Source of the DNA: a virus
Virus record (IMG/VR): IMGVR_UViG_3300025892_000028
Location: 1 to 52,751 of that record
DNA: 52,751 bases
Reading direction: 5' to 3' (one strand)
Both the position numbers and the translations under genes were made by a program. This document shows, piece by piece, positions 28,601-35,228 of the stretch. Positions within the stretch are counted from its first letter, which is position 1, and every line of letters begins with the position of its first letter. Under the pieces are notes generated by a model. That model had not been told where the DNA came from, ran no database searches, and was given only the letters and a program-made list of their open reading frames with translations.

Positions 28601-30245
28601 TGTATTTAATACTGCAGGAACAGGAAATATTGAATTAGTGAATGATGATTTAGATGTCGTAGAACTTCCTGACAATGCTATTTCTGTCGATAATACTCTA
28701 GGAACCTCAGCACTATTTGGTTCTAATCAAAAAATTCTTCGTGTCAATCAACCCAATCATGGTATGAAAGAAGGTGATCTTGTCATAATTGATAATGCTG
28801 TTGGTGCTGGTGCAGAAAATGGTATTTTCGGAGTTCCTGTAACATTAATCAATGGTTTGCATTCGGTTAGTAATGTTGGTATTGATGAGTATTGCATTTT
28901 TATTGATACTACTCTTTGGAATGCTGCTAATGTCGCTATGACTGGAAGTGGTTCTGGGGGTGGAAATGCAATGACAGCAACCACCAATAAGTTGTATCAA
29001 ATCGTTTCTCCTCAAGTTGCTCTTCTAACTTTCCCGTCATCTACAGTTTCTCAGAATATTAAAACTGTCTATGGCAAACCAGTTGATTCAACTACAACTA
29101 ATGAATATAAAATTTCTCCTACCTACTTTATTACTTCCAATGACAATTATTACTTTGAAGAAAGTAGAGTAATTGCTTCGGCAGTCAATGAAGTATACAG
29201 AGGTCAATCATCTTTAATGAATGGAGAAAGATCTGTAACTCAAACTATTTCGCTTCAAACATCAAAAGATAATATCTCACCTGTGCTTGATGCCAACAGA
29301 TGCAATTTGATCACTGTTTCTTCTAGAATGGATAATCCAACTGGTAAAGAAGATAGATTTGGTACTGTCTCTCAAACTTTAATCGTAGATGTAAATTCCG
29401 ACTATACAGTAACAACTGTTAGTCCTGATGTAGTTTCAACAGGAGTCTTTACTTATTCAAATTCTAGTGGTGGTGATTTTATCAATACCATTGATACTTC
29501 TAGTAGACTAGTACAAACAGCTTCTGGTGCGTCAGGTCAAATTGTTGATGTTGATTTAGCAAATAGCACATTAAAATTAATTGATATTACCGGCACTTTT
29601 GTTGCAGGCAATCCTGTTACTCAGAGTGCAGTAACCGCAACATTATCTACTACCACACTTAAATCTGGTATTGTTATTGGTTGGGATTCGGGAACTGGAT
29701 CACTGAAAGTTAAAGTTACTACTGAGGATTTATTCGTATCTGGTGACATTATTGATGATAGTAATACAGGAACATCTCCACAAACGAGCAGAGTTATTAA
29801 TTCAATCACGGGATCTAATGGGTTCTTATTTGTGGGTGAAGATTCATTCAACAGTTCTTCATCTTCTAAGTATCTCACTAAAGAGGTAACATTAGAAACT
29901 CCAGGAACATCTCTTGATTGTAAGATTACTGCAAATATGTTTGATAATAAAAATATCAAAGTCTTCTATAAAGTAAGACCTGATGGCAGTTCTGATGATT
30001 TCAAGAATATCTCATGGGAAGCCTTCAATGGCACAGGATACTCAGACAATACGAATACTGTAATTCCAAGTAATCTTAAATCTTTCTCTCCATCGGTAGA
30101 AGATTTAGGTTCATATCTGGAATATGCTTATAGCGTAGATAATCTGAAACCATTCTCATCATTCGCAATTAAAATTGTGTTTGTTGGAAATGATCCATCA
30201 CTTGCTCCAAGAATTGAAGACATTCGTGCTATCGCTCACTCATAA
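22665..30245 (+). CDS. Giant DUF4815-type baseplate/tail structural protein
   Basis: 2526 residues. The N terminus (KAPYFDDFDPNSNFYRVLF then RPGYSIQSRELTTLQSILQ, residues 8-47) is the DUF4815 signature known from tailed phages. A short coiled coil (RDIGKLEKRVEKLEYYTVL) lies at about 1210-1228. It is followed by domains shared with other phage tail proteins: GLEPNTKLYAFFDG near 1475 and LDPLAQTFKV near 1648, where the latter begins a strand-rich domain. GxGY modules occur near 1809 and 1852. By position after gp8 it may replace T4 gp9/gp10 functions, linking baseplate and fibres, but I see no sequence similarity to those. Its stop overlaps the next ATG by one base (TAATG). Confidence 0.85.
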   Translation: MPQSTNLNKAPYFDDFDPNSNFYRVLFRPGYSIQSRELTTLQSILQSQVESLAKANFRQGSVVVPGEVIVDKQYSYVKVSSFTNNLQITDYIGKKMTGNISGVVATVLNATASTSTDSPTLFVKYETGGNTNTALTFSEGETITANTPGSPTAIVGITGNVKPTESSAMGYGSAVSVREGIYFINGSLVKNENATLLLDKYGNSPTYKVGFIVSEQLITPEEDFSLLDNAQGYSNYAAPGAHRLKLSVTLVTRPINLEAQKDFVELLQVRNGNVDATVDLVSPNSLIEDILARRTFDESGDYVVKEFLLNFKESLATADNNGVYSATQGGSEDKFVAVIEPGKAYIKGYEIETTSVRYVEIDKARTTETQENNSLSPGEGSNFTVTNLLSFPDVESKSQSLTGTGLLSTNAYQELKLYDKYNDIVFGQSTANLDGTAPEAENFWMVTIETLSATDQVALNTNYSNGALSGQVRYYQLNASLTEAVAILTKASSVGFDIGDNITMGAVSGTLKTAERLTTPYIGVGKTKSVKFLTGTSAAGVYNKTSLYKLGLFGVEYFTKILCRNPLNFSVGKFITGQSSGARGIVEQLLTDTNELILSRVSGNFTDAETLLSEQDGTTTPYNFVEPKGSLASLKVASFGATYAANTDITAINVNGVNKLTEIGASNITILSNEIRSIAITDAARAALGTFTTAPTIEIVDPTGSGCVVVADLNDSTIVNYDSSFVKSFFNATTGNNFAGDIYSNDLSFYIDNGATFSGTEGDYFITADNLGSRPDVDLVKGDVIAVVDNAGVTRKYLTKYSVPDGSSGSAKIFIYGAVLSAFATKKISRIRSKLSGAESNTLLYPLPNKHVKTMVLDANNTNIDYTVQQEFLGNLDNSGSISISVGTNEQFLGYTSENYVMSNPNTGELLDLSNNDPSNPTVSLGNSAQSITLDLGATFADIPFKLIAPIRKADTSPKTKILVENQEYNVSTGFSDPSIPIQYADGLKLKAIYMSATAADATNNDVQVTDRFNFDGGQRDTHYDLARITLKPGAIAPTSKLLVVFDYFKHIGGVNTGDYFTVDSYTNITYSDIPYYNSSVYGRISLRDTVDFRPRVSDYDGLDTATVLPGYSDKVTVNALKFTGTGSSPSTLPISGTSFDSGYEFYLNRIDSVYISKSGGFVVSKGTPALNPQTPQEISDGILLYHLNIPAYTYSLSDITSKSFDNRRYTMRDIGKLEKRVEKLEYYTVLSLLEQDTFNTQVRDEFGNDRFKNGILVDNFEGHGIGNTASTDYKCAVDTQLGILRPSYAASQTSLIEKDLNDAQRTASGYVRKGELIMLPYTEITTVENLAATKTITVNPNKSAKFAGVMTLEPNIDEWKDTYTAPELIVNENSVFDNIKNNNSELWGSLWNEWQISWTGTPTYVLNNSTNFTGSSNQFASVPDVAIASKTRTRSRNGTLNRVSPYGSAALDRGQRSLATPYNPYIRTKKVQFVVSGLEPNTKLYAFFDGISVSSWVNPDDVTNITTPFTGIAGYAEKGFGEDIVTDDNGSISGIFLVPNGYAPTKTKKTIDLQTSPGTFYDNTSSKKSFVVGSKSFRLTSSATNSGSNADVATFAETSYNVTGLPETFTTSIQSTRVPYISRRSTSNSDTVQYVGSSLVNINQSGLLDPLAQTFKVSAFEEGLFLSSIDLYFGNKATPTGEDTNRPVSVYLTETNGGVPTRTVLPFSECTMDSDTRLRIKMSVDVPSGVTLLAGETITGKTSGAVGTIKTNLTTTTANARYNLILSNHNGIEFLAGEEFTVNRSPAITITTFNVDDDSGVVEKIKVTSFGSQYDDSTTTVNITGDIGGSFGSSASASAKIYNGKVYEVNLTNKGSGYYTAPTVIINGGDSLASATAVFKVTNPAVKMGISSSTDASNKTKFNFRSPVYLQNDAVYALVVTTSSKDYTLYSSVVGDTLLNSGIAAAAQPNVGSLYKSQNSSAWVEDKLQDLKFVANRCVFNTAGTGNIELVNDDLDVVELPDNAISVDNTLGTSALFGSNQKILRVNQPNHGMKEGDLVIIDNAVGAGAENGIFGVPVTLINGLHSVSNVGIDEYCIFIDTTLWNAANVAMTGSGSGGGNAMTATTNKLYQIVSPQVALLTFPSSTVSQNIKTVYGKPVDSTTTNEYKISPTYFITSNDNYYFEESRVIASAVNEVYRGQSSLMNGERSVTQTISLQTSKDNISPVLDANRCNLITVSSRMDNPTGKEDRFGTVSQTLIVDVNSDYTVTTVSPDVVSTGVFTYSNSSGGDFINTIDTSSRLVQTASGASGQIVDVDLANSTLKLIDITGTFVAGNPVTQSAVTATLSTTTLKSGIVIGWDSGTGSLKVKVTTEDLFVSGDIIDDSNTGTSPQTSRVINSITGSNGFLFVGEDSFNSSSSSKYLTKEVTLETPGTSLDCKITANMFDNKNIKVFYKVRPDGSSDDFKNISWEAFNGTGYSDNTNTVIPSNLKSFSPSVEDLGSYLEYAYSVDNLKPFSSFAIKIVFVGNDPSLAPRIEDIRAIAHS

Positions 30246-30448
30246 TGGATAAGGTCAAAGTAGAAGGTCACAGCAACTTATATCGTGATACACAAAGTGG
30301 TGCTGTAATCAATTCCAATCGTTCGGAATATGAAAAATATATGAAAGCCAAGCAAAATAGAACTGGCATGAGAAATGAGATAAATACTTTGAAGCAAGAA
30401 CTTGATGAAATCAAGCAGTTACTAAAGAAACTTACAAATGGCAATTAG
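30245..30448 (+). CDS. 67-residue coiled-coil protein
   Basis: Starts MDKVKVEGHSNLYRD. The first half has a HSNLYRDTQSGAVIN segment typical of a small conserved cyanophage family; the second half (about residues 39-63) is a regular heptad coiled coil (LKQELDEIKQLLKKL). It overlaps the preceding stop by one base and the following fibre start by 11, so it is translationally coupled to two virion genes. It could be a trimerising adaptor or chaperone for the fibre, which is inference from position. Confidence 0.75.
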   Translation: MDKVKVEGHSNLYRDTQSGAVINSNRSEYEKYMKAKQNRTGMRNEINTLKQELDEIKQLLKKLTNGN

Positions 30449-32555
30449 AGAAGTATTAGTTAGTTTTACATTCGAGCAACAGCGCCAGATGCTTAATCTG
30501 ATCGGCGCTGATGTGGGAGATGCAAGTTTATTACTAACTCCGACAAATGTTGTAGTCACTGCAATCAATGAGATCATCACTGGTGATGTTGATTTATCAA
30601 ACCAAACTATTGGGATGGATGATGGCACACTAGTATCACCAAGTTTATTTTGGGATGCGGGTCAAGGATTTTATAAAGTAGATGCTAATAAATTAGGATT
30701 AACTACCAGTCTTGCCGTTACTGGTAACTTAGAAGTAGATGGAGATATTACATTTAGAGCTGGTTCTGGAACTGGAGGAACATTAACATTCGGTGATCTT
30801 GATACTGATAATATTGTCCTTAATGCAGAACTTCAATCAAGTATCGTTCCTGATAGCACAGCAAATTATAATCTAGGTAGCCTTAACAAGCAATGGAATA
30901 ACTTATGGATTGATGGAACTGCTTCTATTGATACACTAGAAGTGGATTTGAATACTACACTTACTGGAGAACTTGCAGTAAATTCAGGTATTCTTAAGGT
31001 TGATAGTGGAACTGTAACGACAGCAACTATTTTCAATAATTACATCACTACTGCCCAAGTCCTTATGGACGCAACTGATATTACAATAGGTGCTAATGTT
31101 GCTGGCAGTCTTGCTATCAGAAATAATAATATTACAACATCGAGAACTAGTATCAATGTTTTTAATACGATAGCAACAACAGTTAATGCTTTTGGTGCTG
31201 CCTCTAATGTAGTTACTGGTTTTAGTACTTTTGGAACCACTGGAGTAAATAGTAACTTTAATATTAGATCTGATGATACCGTCCTAGATGGTGACTTAAA
31301 CGTCAATGGTGGTGAAATTCTATCATCACAAAATACTTTTGATCTTTTAATTGCTAATAATGATGTAAGAATTGGTGCTGCTAATGGTGTTGGCGAAACC
31401 ATAATTAATAATTCACTGAAGGTTACTGAGAATGTAAATCTTGCAAACTCAGGAACAAATATTACTATTAAAGATAATACAACAAACGCTCTTGCTATCA
31501 AAGAGGGTTCTAATACTTATGTTCAACTTCAGACGACTGATGCATCTGAAAGAGTTATTATCTATAAAGATCTTTATGTTGTAGGTAACCTTGATATTTC
31601 GGGTTCATCAACAGTCATTGATACAACTACTTTAACAGTAGAAGATAAGAATATTGAACTTGGAACTAGCGGATCACCTACCGATGCCTTAGCAGATGGT
31701 GGCGGAATTACATTAAAGGGAACTAGTGATAAGACAATTACTTACAGTAATACTAATACAGCATGGACATCTTCGGAAAACTTTGATCTTGCTAGTGGAA
31801 AACAGTATAGAATTAATAATGTAAACTTCTTAACATCCACTCAAATTGGTCCGTCAACTGGAGTTATTTCACTTGGTGCTGGTGTAACAACATCATCTTT
31901 GACTTCTGTTGGAACTTTAAGTGCTCTAACAGTATCTGGTAATGGATCAATTGGTGGAACCCTTGGAGTTGGTGGAGCAACTCCAAGTCTTTATCATTCT
32001 GCTACTAATGGACTTGTAGTTTCAAGAGGTGGAATAAATGAAGGCATCACAATTGACTGTTCTAATCAGGCAGGTATATTTTTCAGCAATGGTTCTAATG
32101 GTGCCGTAGATATTAACGGACAACTCATTTATTATCATACAGCTAATGATGAAAGTATGAGAATGCTTGTTGATGGTGGTGAAAGAATGCGTATAAATAA
32201 TGATCGTATTATAACAACAGTTGAAATAGTTGATCCTCTTGGTTCAATAAGAAGTTTTGGAGTTGTTACAAAAAGTTCTGACTATACGCCAGTTCATACT
32301 GATGCTGGAAAAATGATTAAGAGAACTGGTGGAAATGTGACAATTGCTTATGATGGTGCTTTCGATAATGGTGATATAATTACCATCCTCAATACTTCAT
32401 CAACTTCTATGAGTATTATTCAGGGTGCAGGTAATACTTTATATAATACTGCAGATGGAACAACTGGTAATAGAACATTAGCAGCTAGAGGATCAGCTAC
32501 AGTTCTTTCTGCAGCTGGTACAACTTTTTATATTTCTGGTTCTGGGTTAAGCTAA
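30438..32555 (+). CDS. Tail fibre protein with beta-repeat shaft
   Basis: 705 residues. After a short N-terminal segment (MAIREVLVSFTFEQQRQMLN) comes a repetitive shaft of TLTVSGNL/LEVDGDITF-type short strands common in phage fibres. Recognisable fibre pieces are NYNLGSLNKQWNNLW near residue 141, TLTVEDKNIELGT near 399 and the C-terminal domain (about 600-705) with KMIKRTGG, GDIITILN, GNRTLAARGSATVL and the ending FYISGSGLS. This C-terminal block is a frequent trimeric fibre end. No catalytic residues are evident. It is followed after 11 bases by a sigma70 promoter for the next gene. Confidence 0.85.
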   Translation: MAIREVLVSFTFEQQRQMLNLIGADVGDASLLLTPTNVVVTAINEIITGDVDLSNQTIGMDDGTLVSPSLFWDAGQGFYKVDANKLGLTTSLAVTGNLEVDGDITFRAGSGTGGTLTFGDLDTDNIVLNAELQSSIVPDSTANYNLGSLNKQWNNLWIDGTASIDTLEVDLNTTLTGELAVNSGILKVDSGTVTTATIFNNYITTAQVLMDATDITIGANVAGSLAIRNNNITTSRTSINVFNTIATTVNAFGAASNVVTGFSTFGTTGVNSNFNIRSDDTVLDGDLNVNGGEILSSQNTFDLLIANNDVRIGAANGVGETIINNSLKVTENVNLANSGTNITIKDNTTNALAIKEGSNTYVQLQTTDASERVIIYKDLYVVGNLDISGSSTVIDTTTLTVEDKNIELGTSGSPTDALADGGGITLKGTSDKTITYSNTNTAWTSSENFDLASGKQYRINNVNFLTSTQIGPSTGVISLGAGVTTSSLTSVGTLSALTVSGNGSIGGTLGVGGATPSLYHSATNGLVVSRGGINEGITIDCSNQAGIFFSNGSNGAVDINGQLIYYHTANDESMRMLVDGGERMRINNDRIITTVEIVDPLGSIRSFGVVTKSSDYTPVHTDAGKMIKRTGGNVTIAYDGAFDNGDIITILNTSSTSMSIIQGAGNTLYNTADGTTGNRTLAARGSATVLSAAGTTFYISGSGLS

Positions 32556-32565
32556 TGCGTATTAA

Positions 32566-32594
32566 TTGACAGACTAAATAAATTGTAGTATAAT
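32566..32594 (+). promoter_or_regulatory. Perfect-consensus sigma70 promoter
   Basis: TTGACA at 32566-32571, spacer of 17 bases, TATAAT at 32589-32594, 24 bases before the ATG of the 65-residue gene. The spacer contains CTAAATAA, close to the late motif, so early and late polymerase forms might both use the site. Confidence 0.88.
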
Positions 32595-32617
32595 AACAAC
32601 TGAAACTGAGGAACCAC

Positions 32618-32815
32618 ATGGAAGCAGCAACACTGCGTGAAAATTTCACACAACAATTTAATAGTGCCATTGAAGAGATCAAAAATCTCCAAGCACAAGT
32701 CGAAGCAAAGAAAGAACTTGCTTTAAAACTCAAAGGTGCTCTTGAAGCAATCGATCTGATGGAACCACCCGAAGAAACTACAGAACCGGAAGTAGTAACT
32801 CCAGAAGTAGAATAA
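32618..32815 (+). CDS. 65-residue coiled-coil protein with acidic tail
   Basis: Starts MEAATLRENFTQQFNSA; residues 3-48 form a continuous amphipathic helix with heptads (AIEEIKNLQAQVEAKKELA), and the last 17 residues are acidic and proline-rich (EPPEETTEPEV). GAGG at 32607-32611 acts as ribosome binding site. It is a single-gene unit: consensus sigma70 promoter upstream and rho-independent terminator directly downstream. That isolates it from the late fibre genes on both sides and suggests expression earlier in infection. Similar small coiled-coil proteins recur in cyanomyoviruses; the function is unknown to me. Confidence 0.8.
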   Translation: MEAATLRENFTQQFNSAIEEIKNLQAQVEAKKELALKLKGALEAIDLMEPPEETTEPEVVTPEVE

Positions 32816-32823
32816 TATAAATA
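32816..32823 (+). promoter_or_regulatory. Late promoter, first of a tandem pair
   Basis: TATAAATA immediately after the TAA stop of the 65-residue gene. It lies upstream of the terminator hairpin, so a transcript starting here would include the full hairpin and probably be terminated, unlike one from the second copy at 32835. Confidence 0.6.
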
Positions 32824-32825
32824 CT

Positions 32826-32861
32826 GACCTTCCTTATAAATAACAAGGAAGGTCTTTTTTT
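32826..32861 (+). terminator. Rho-independent terminator containing a late promoter
   Basis: Perfect 10-base-pair stem: GACCTTCCTT (32826-32835) and AAGGAAGGTC (32845-32854), 9-base loop, then seven T (32855-32861). It ends the 65-residue gene's sigma70 transcript. The loop reads ATAAATAAC and forms, with the last T of the arm, a late promoter. Confidence 0.92.
32835..32842 (+). promoter_or_regulatory. Late promoter inside the terminator loop
   Basis: TATAAATA spanning the loop of the 32826-32861 hairpin, 23 bases before the ATG at 32866. A start point some 5-8 bases downstream would fall in the 3' arm of the hairpin, so the late transcript could not form the terminator. Confidence 0.8.
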
Positions 32862-32865
32862 GTAT

Positions 32866-33204
32866 ATGTCCGCAATTACACTTAACTTAGTGATAGAACA
32901 GGGGACTGATTTTTCAGCAACCTTTACTATCAAGAATTCGGATGGCGCACCAGTTAATCTTTTGGGTTTTACTGCTGCCGCTAAACTGAAGACTAGTTAT
33001 TACACAACCAGTGCTGCAACAGATTTTGCAGTCACTTTCGTAAATAGAAGTAGTGGTATAATTAGAATTGATTTATCGGATACTGTTACAACTACATTGA
33101 AGCCAAGAAGATATGTTTATGATATTGTTCTGACATCCGCGACTGGAAATAAAACCAGATTTATTGAAGGGATTGCAACAGTAACACCAGGAGTGACAGT
33201 ATAG
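32866..33204 (+). CDS. Small virion structural protein (112 residues)
   Basis: I chose the ATG at 32866 (MSAITLNLVIEQGTDFS); an in-frame TTG at 32860 would lie in the terminator T-run and is unlikely. The sequence alternates strands (FSATFTIKN, GFTAAAKLK, IIRIDLSDTV, RRYVYDIVL) as in a small immunoglobulin-like or BppU-N-type beta sandwich, ending GIATVTPGVTV. It is driven by the late promoter in the upstream hairpin and its TAG overlaps the GTG start of the next gene. The likely role is a fibre or baseplate-attached accessory; the family is not certain. Confidence 0.75.
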   Translation: MSAITLNLVIEQGTDFSATFTIKNSDGAPVNLLGFTAAAKLKTSYYTTSAATDFAVTFVNRSSGIIRIDLSDTVTTTLKPRRYVYDIVLTSATGNKTRFIEGIATVTPGVTV

Positions 33205-33908
33205 TGTCGAATTACGAAATTAATACTACAAATTTTACTGTTACTCAGGGTGCTACCGATCCTTATAGTATCGGTCTTAATTATGAAGCGCCGGTAAAAG
33301 GCATTCAATATCAGAATTTAATTCTGGATGATCTTGCTTCGCAATTTGATGGTGCTCAAACAGTGTTTAACTTGAGTACTTCAGGTACATCATATGAACC
33401 ATTGAATGATCAGCAACTGATTATTTCGATTGACAGTACTATTCTTCAACCTGGAGTTGGATATACAGTATCTGGAAATCAGATCACATTTGCAACTCCA
33501 CCCGCTAGCACTAGTGTGCCGTTTTTCGGCATTGCTCTTGCTAATACTGCTGATCTGACAAGAACAATTAATTATGTAGTAGATAATGGTTCGCGACCAA
33601 TGACTACAGGTAACAAAGGTTATTTGACTATTGATGTTACCGGCACTATCAGGTCATGGGTTTTACTTGCTGATGCAGATGGAACATTAGAAGTAGATTT
33701 GAGAAAATCTACCTTTGCTGACTATCCTAACGTTGTATCAATCTGTGGGGGTAATACTCCACAACTTGTATCCACTAATAAGAATACTGATATTGATTTA
33801 ACTAATTGGAACACCACTTTGAATGCAGGTGACATCATACAATATGAAGTTATAAATACTACAGTATCAATCAGTAATTTTGCTATCTCATTGAAAGTAG
33901 AATTATAA
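33204..33908 (+). CDS. Virion structural protein with IDG-YTV and C-terminal fibre domains
   Basis: 234 residues from a GTG start that overlaps the previous stop (TAGTG). Residues about 38-110 form a module (LILDD, FDGAQTVFNLS, LIISIDSTILQPG, YTVSGNQITFATPP) that also occurs twice in the giant gp7 here. The C-terminal part (about 135-234: GYLTIDVTGTIRSWVLLAD, then LEVDLRKSTFADYP, ending FAISLKVEL) is a beta domain seen at the end of many phage tail proteins, as I know them. No enzyme motif. A late gene by context, co-transcribed with 32866. Confidence 0.78.
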   Translation: MSNYEINTTNFTVTQGATDPYSIGLNYEAPVKGIQYQNLILDDLASQFDGAQTVFNLSTSGTSYEPLNDQQLIISIDSTILQPGVGYTVSGNQITFATPPASTSVPFFGIALANTADLTRTINYVVDNGSRPMTTGNKGYLTIDVTGTIRSWVLLADADGTLEVDLRKSTFADYPNVVSICGGNTPQLVSTNKNTDIDLTNWNTTLNAGDIIQYEVINTTVSISNFAISLKVEL

Positions 33909-33932
33909 TAATTTTACTTTGAGTAAAATTAT
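33908..33932. repeat. 11-base-pair AT-rich inverted repeat overlapping a late promoter
   Basis: ATAATTTTACT, loop TTG, then AGTAAAATTAT: perfect arms. It begins at the stop codon of the 33204 gene; its 3' arm runs into TATAAATA at 33930. It lacks a T-run, so it is a poor terminator; it could stabilise the upstream mRNA end. Confidence 0.7.
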
Positions 33933-33937
33933 AAATA
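33930..33937 (+). promoter_or_regulatory. T4-type late promoter for the 391-residue protein
   Basis: TATAAATA 40 bases before the ATG at 33978, continuing as TATAAATATAAA. The leader contains a strong ribosome binding site, GGAGGAAC. Confidence 0.8.
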
Positions 33938-33977
33938 TAAACAGATAAAACGAATTTTCCGTGGAGGAACACTTTAA

Positions 33978-35153
33978 ATGGCACTTTTAGTACCTAACAT
34001 TGGTGAGGTAGAGTCACTTCGCTATTTGCTGAATGCTACTCATCAAATCCCTAGAAACTTAACTCTAAAGCTTTTCACATCAAACACAGACCCTGCAGAA
34101 GGTGATGTTCCTTCAGCAACTGCTTACTATGAGCCTTATGCTGATGGTAACACTAATGGTTATGGATCAGCAGTTGATACAGGTTATCCTTTAGTAGATA
34201 ACAACCGTGCTGATCAATCATATAATGCTAACTATGGTATTCTTTTAAATGGTAATCGCTGGGCGATTGCTACTGCTGGAGATCCTATTGCTTCTGGAAC
34301 CGGCACTGGAACTGCCGCTGAATATACAATTACAGTTTCTTCTGTAACCGGAACTATTAGTGTTGGTAACCTTGTATCAGGCACAGGAATTGGCGCAGGA
34401 GCAAAAGTTTCCAGAGTTTCTGGTTCAACAATTGTTCTCACAGTTGCCAACGCTGGTGCTGTTTCTGGAACAATCAACTTCTCTGGTGGCGTAACTACTG
34501 CTACTTATCCTGAGCAAACCTTCACATTTACCGCTGCTGCTGGTAATGTTTATGGTTACTACTTGGCTCGTGCAAACAACATGCCTCTGACAATTCAGGG
34601 TGTAGTTGATGCTGCCGGTGCTTCTGCAGGAACTACCCTTACTAAGGGTGATAACACAAATCCATGTAATGGTGTTGTTGGTAATTCCTTCATCACTCTT
34701 CCAAACGTCGCTTCCATCATGGACGACATCACAGTTGGAATGGATGTTACTGGTAACAATGGCGTTGCATCAAACACCGTTATCATCGGTATTGATCTTC
34801 TTAATAGAATCCTCTATTTGAACAATGCTCTGATTGATAACATTCAGGTTGCTACCGACTCATCAATCACTCTTGAGTATAGCAAAGTAACTGCTACCGG
34901 TCATGGTTTGGTTGCTGGTGATGTTATTTACATCGCACAGGGTTCAACCAACACTGGCACAGTTGCTGCTACATACACAATCTTCTCTGTAGATGATGCT
35001 AATACATTCACTACAACTCCTGCTCTGAAAGGAACGGGCGACCTCACTCTTTACAGCAGCATCATGTTTGCTGAAAGATTTACAAATGGTCCATACCCCA
35101 TTCAGAACAACGGTGACCAAATCAAGATCACATTGAACGTCAGCCTCGACTGA
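33978..35153 (+). CDS. Virion structural protein (391 residues), probably abundant
   Basis: Starts MALLVPNIGEVESLRYLLN, an N terminus I associate with conserved cyanophage virion proteins. It has its own late promoter and the best ribosome binding site in the window (GGAGG), and ends before a strong terminator, all suggesting high expression. Two copies of a small module (NLVSGTGIGAGAKV near residue 130 and GMDVTGNNGVASNTV near 253) recur, and TATGHGLVAGDVIYI near 305 is a strand-turn element shared with other proteins here. Composition is Gly/Ala/Thr/Asn-rich with no cysteine pairs or membrane helix. The exact position in the virion is unknown. Confidence 0.8.
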   Translation: MALLVPNIGEVESLRYLLNATHQIPRNLTLKLFTSNTDPAEGDVPSATAYYEPYADGNTNGYGSAVDTGYPLVDNNRADQSYNANYGILLNGNRWAIATAGDPIASGTGTGTAAEYTITVSSVTGTISVGNLVSGTGIGAGAKVSRVSGSTIVLTVANAGAVSGTINFSGGVTTATYPEQTFTFTAAAGNVYGYYLARANNMPLTIQGVVDAAGASAGTTLTKGDNTNPCNGVVGNSFITLPNVASIMDDITVGMDVTGNNGVASNTVIIGIDLLNRILYLNNALIDNIQVATDSSITLEYSKVTATGHGLVAGDVIYIAQGSTNTGTVAATYTIFSVDDANTFTTTPALKGTGDLTLYSSIMFAERFTNGPYPIQNNGDQIKITLNVSLD

Positions 35154-35188
35154 TATATAGTATACAACTTTTTATTATTTGTTTTTGC

Positions 35189-35211
35189 GGGGGGATTATG
35201 TCCCCCCTTTT
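35189..35211 (+). terminator. Rho-independent terminator after the 391-residue gene
   Basis: GGGGGGA (35189-35195), loop TTATG, TCCCCCC (35201-35207), then TTTT. A seven-pair stem with six G-C pairs. The G-run itself is unusual in this AT-rich sequence. Confidence 0.85.
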
Positions 35212-35228
35212 AATGACAAAAAACATTA

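Noticed and set aside
33851-33858. TATAAATA inside the 33204 gene
   Set aside because: In-frame coding for VINT, 120 bases before the next start, and a better-placed copy exists at 33930.
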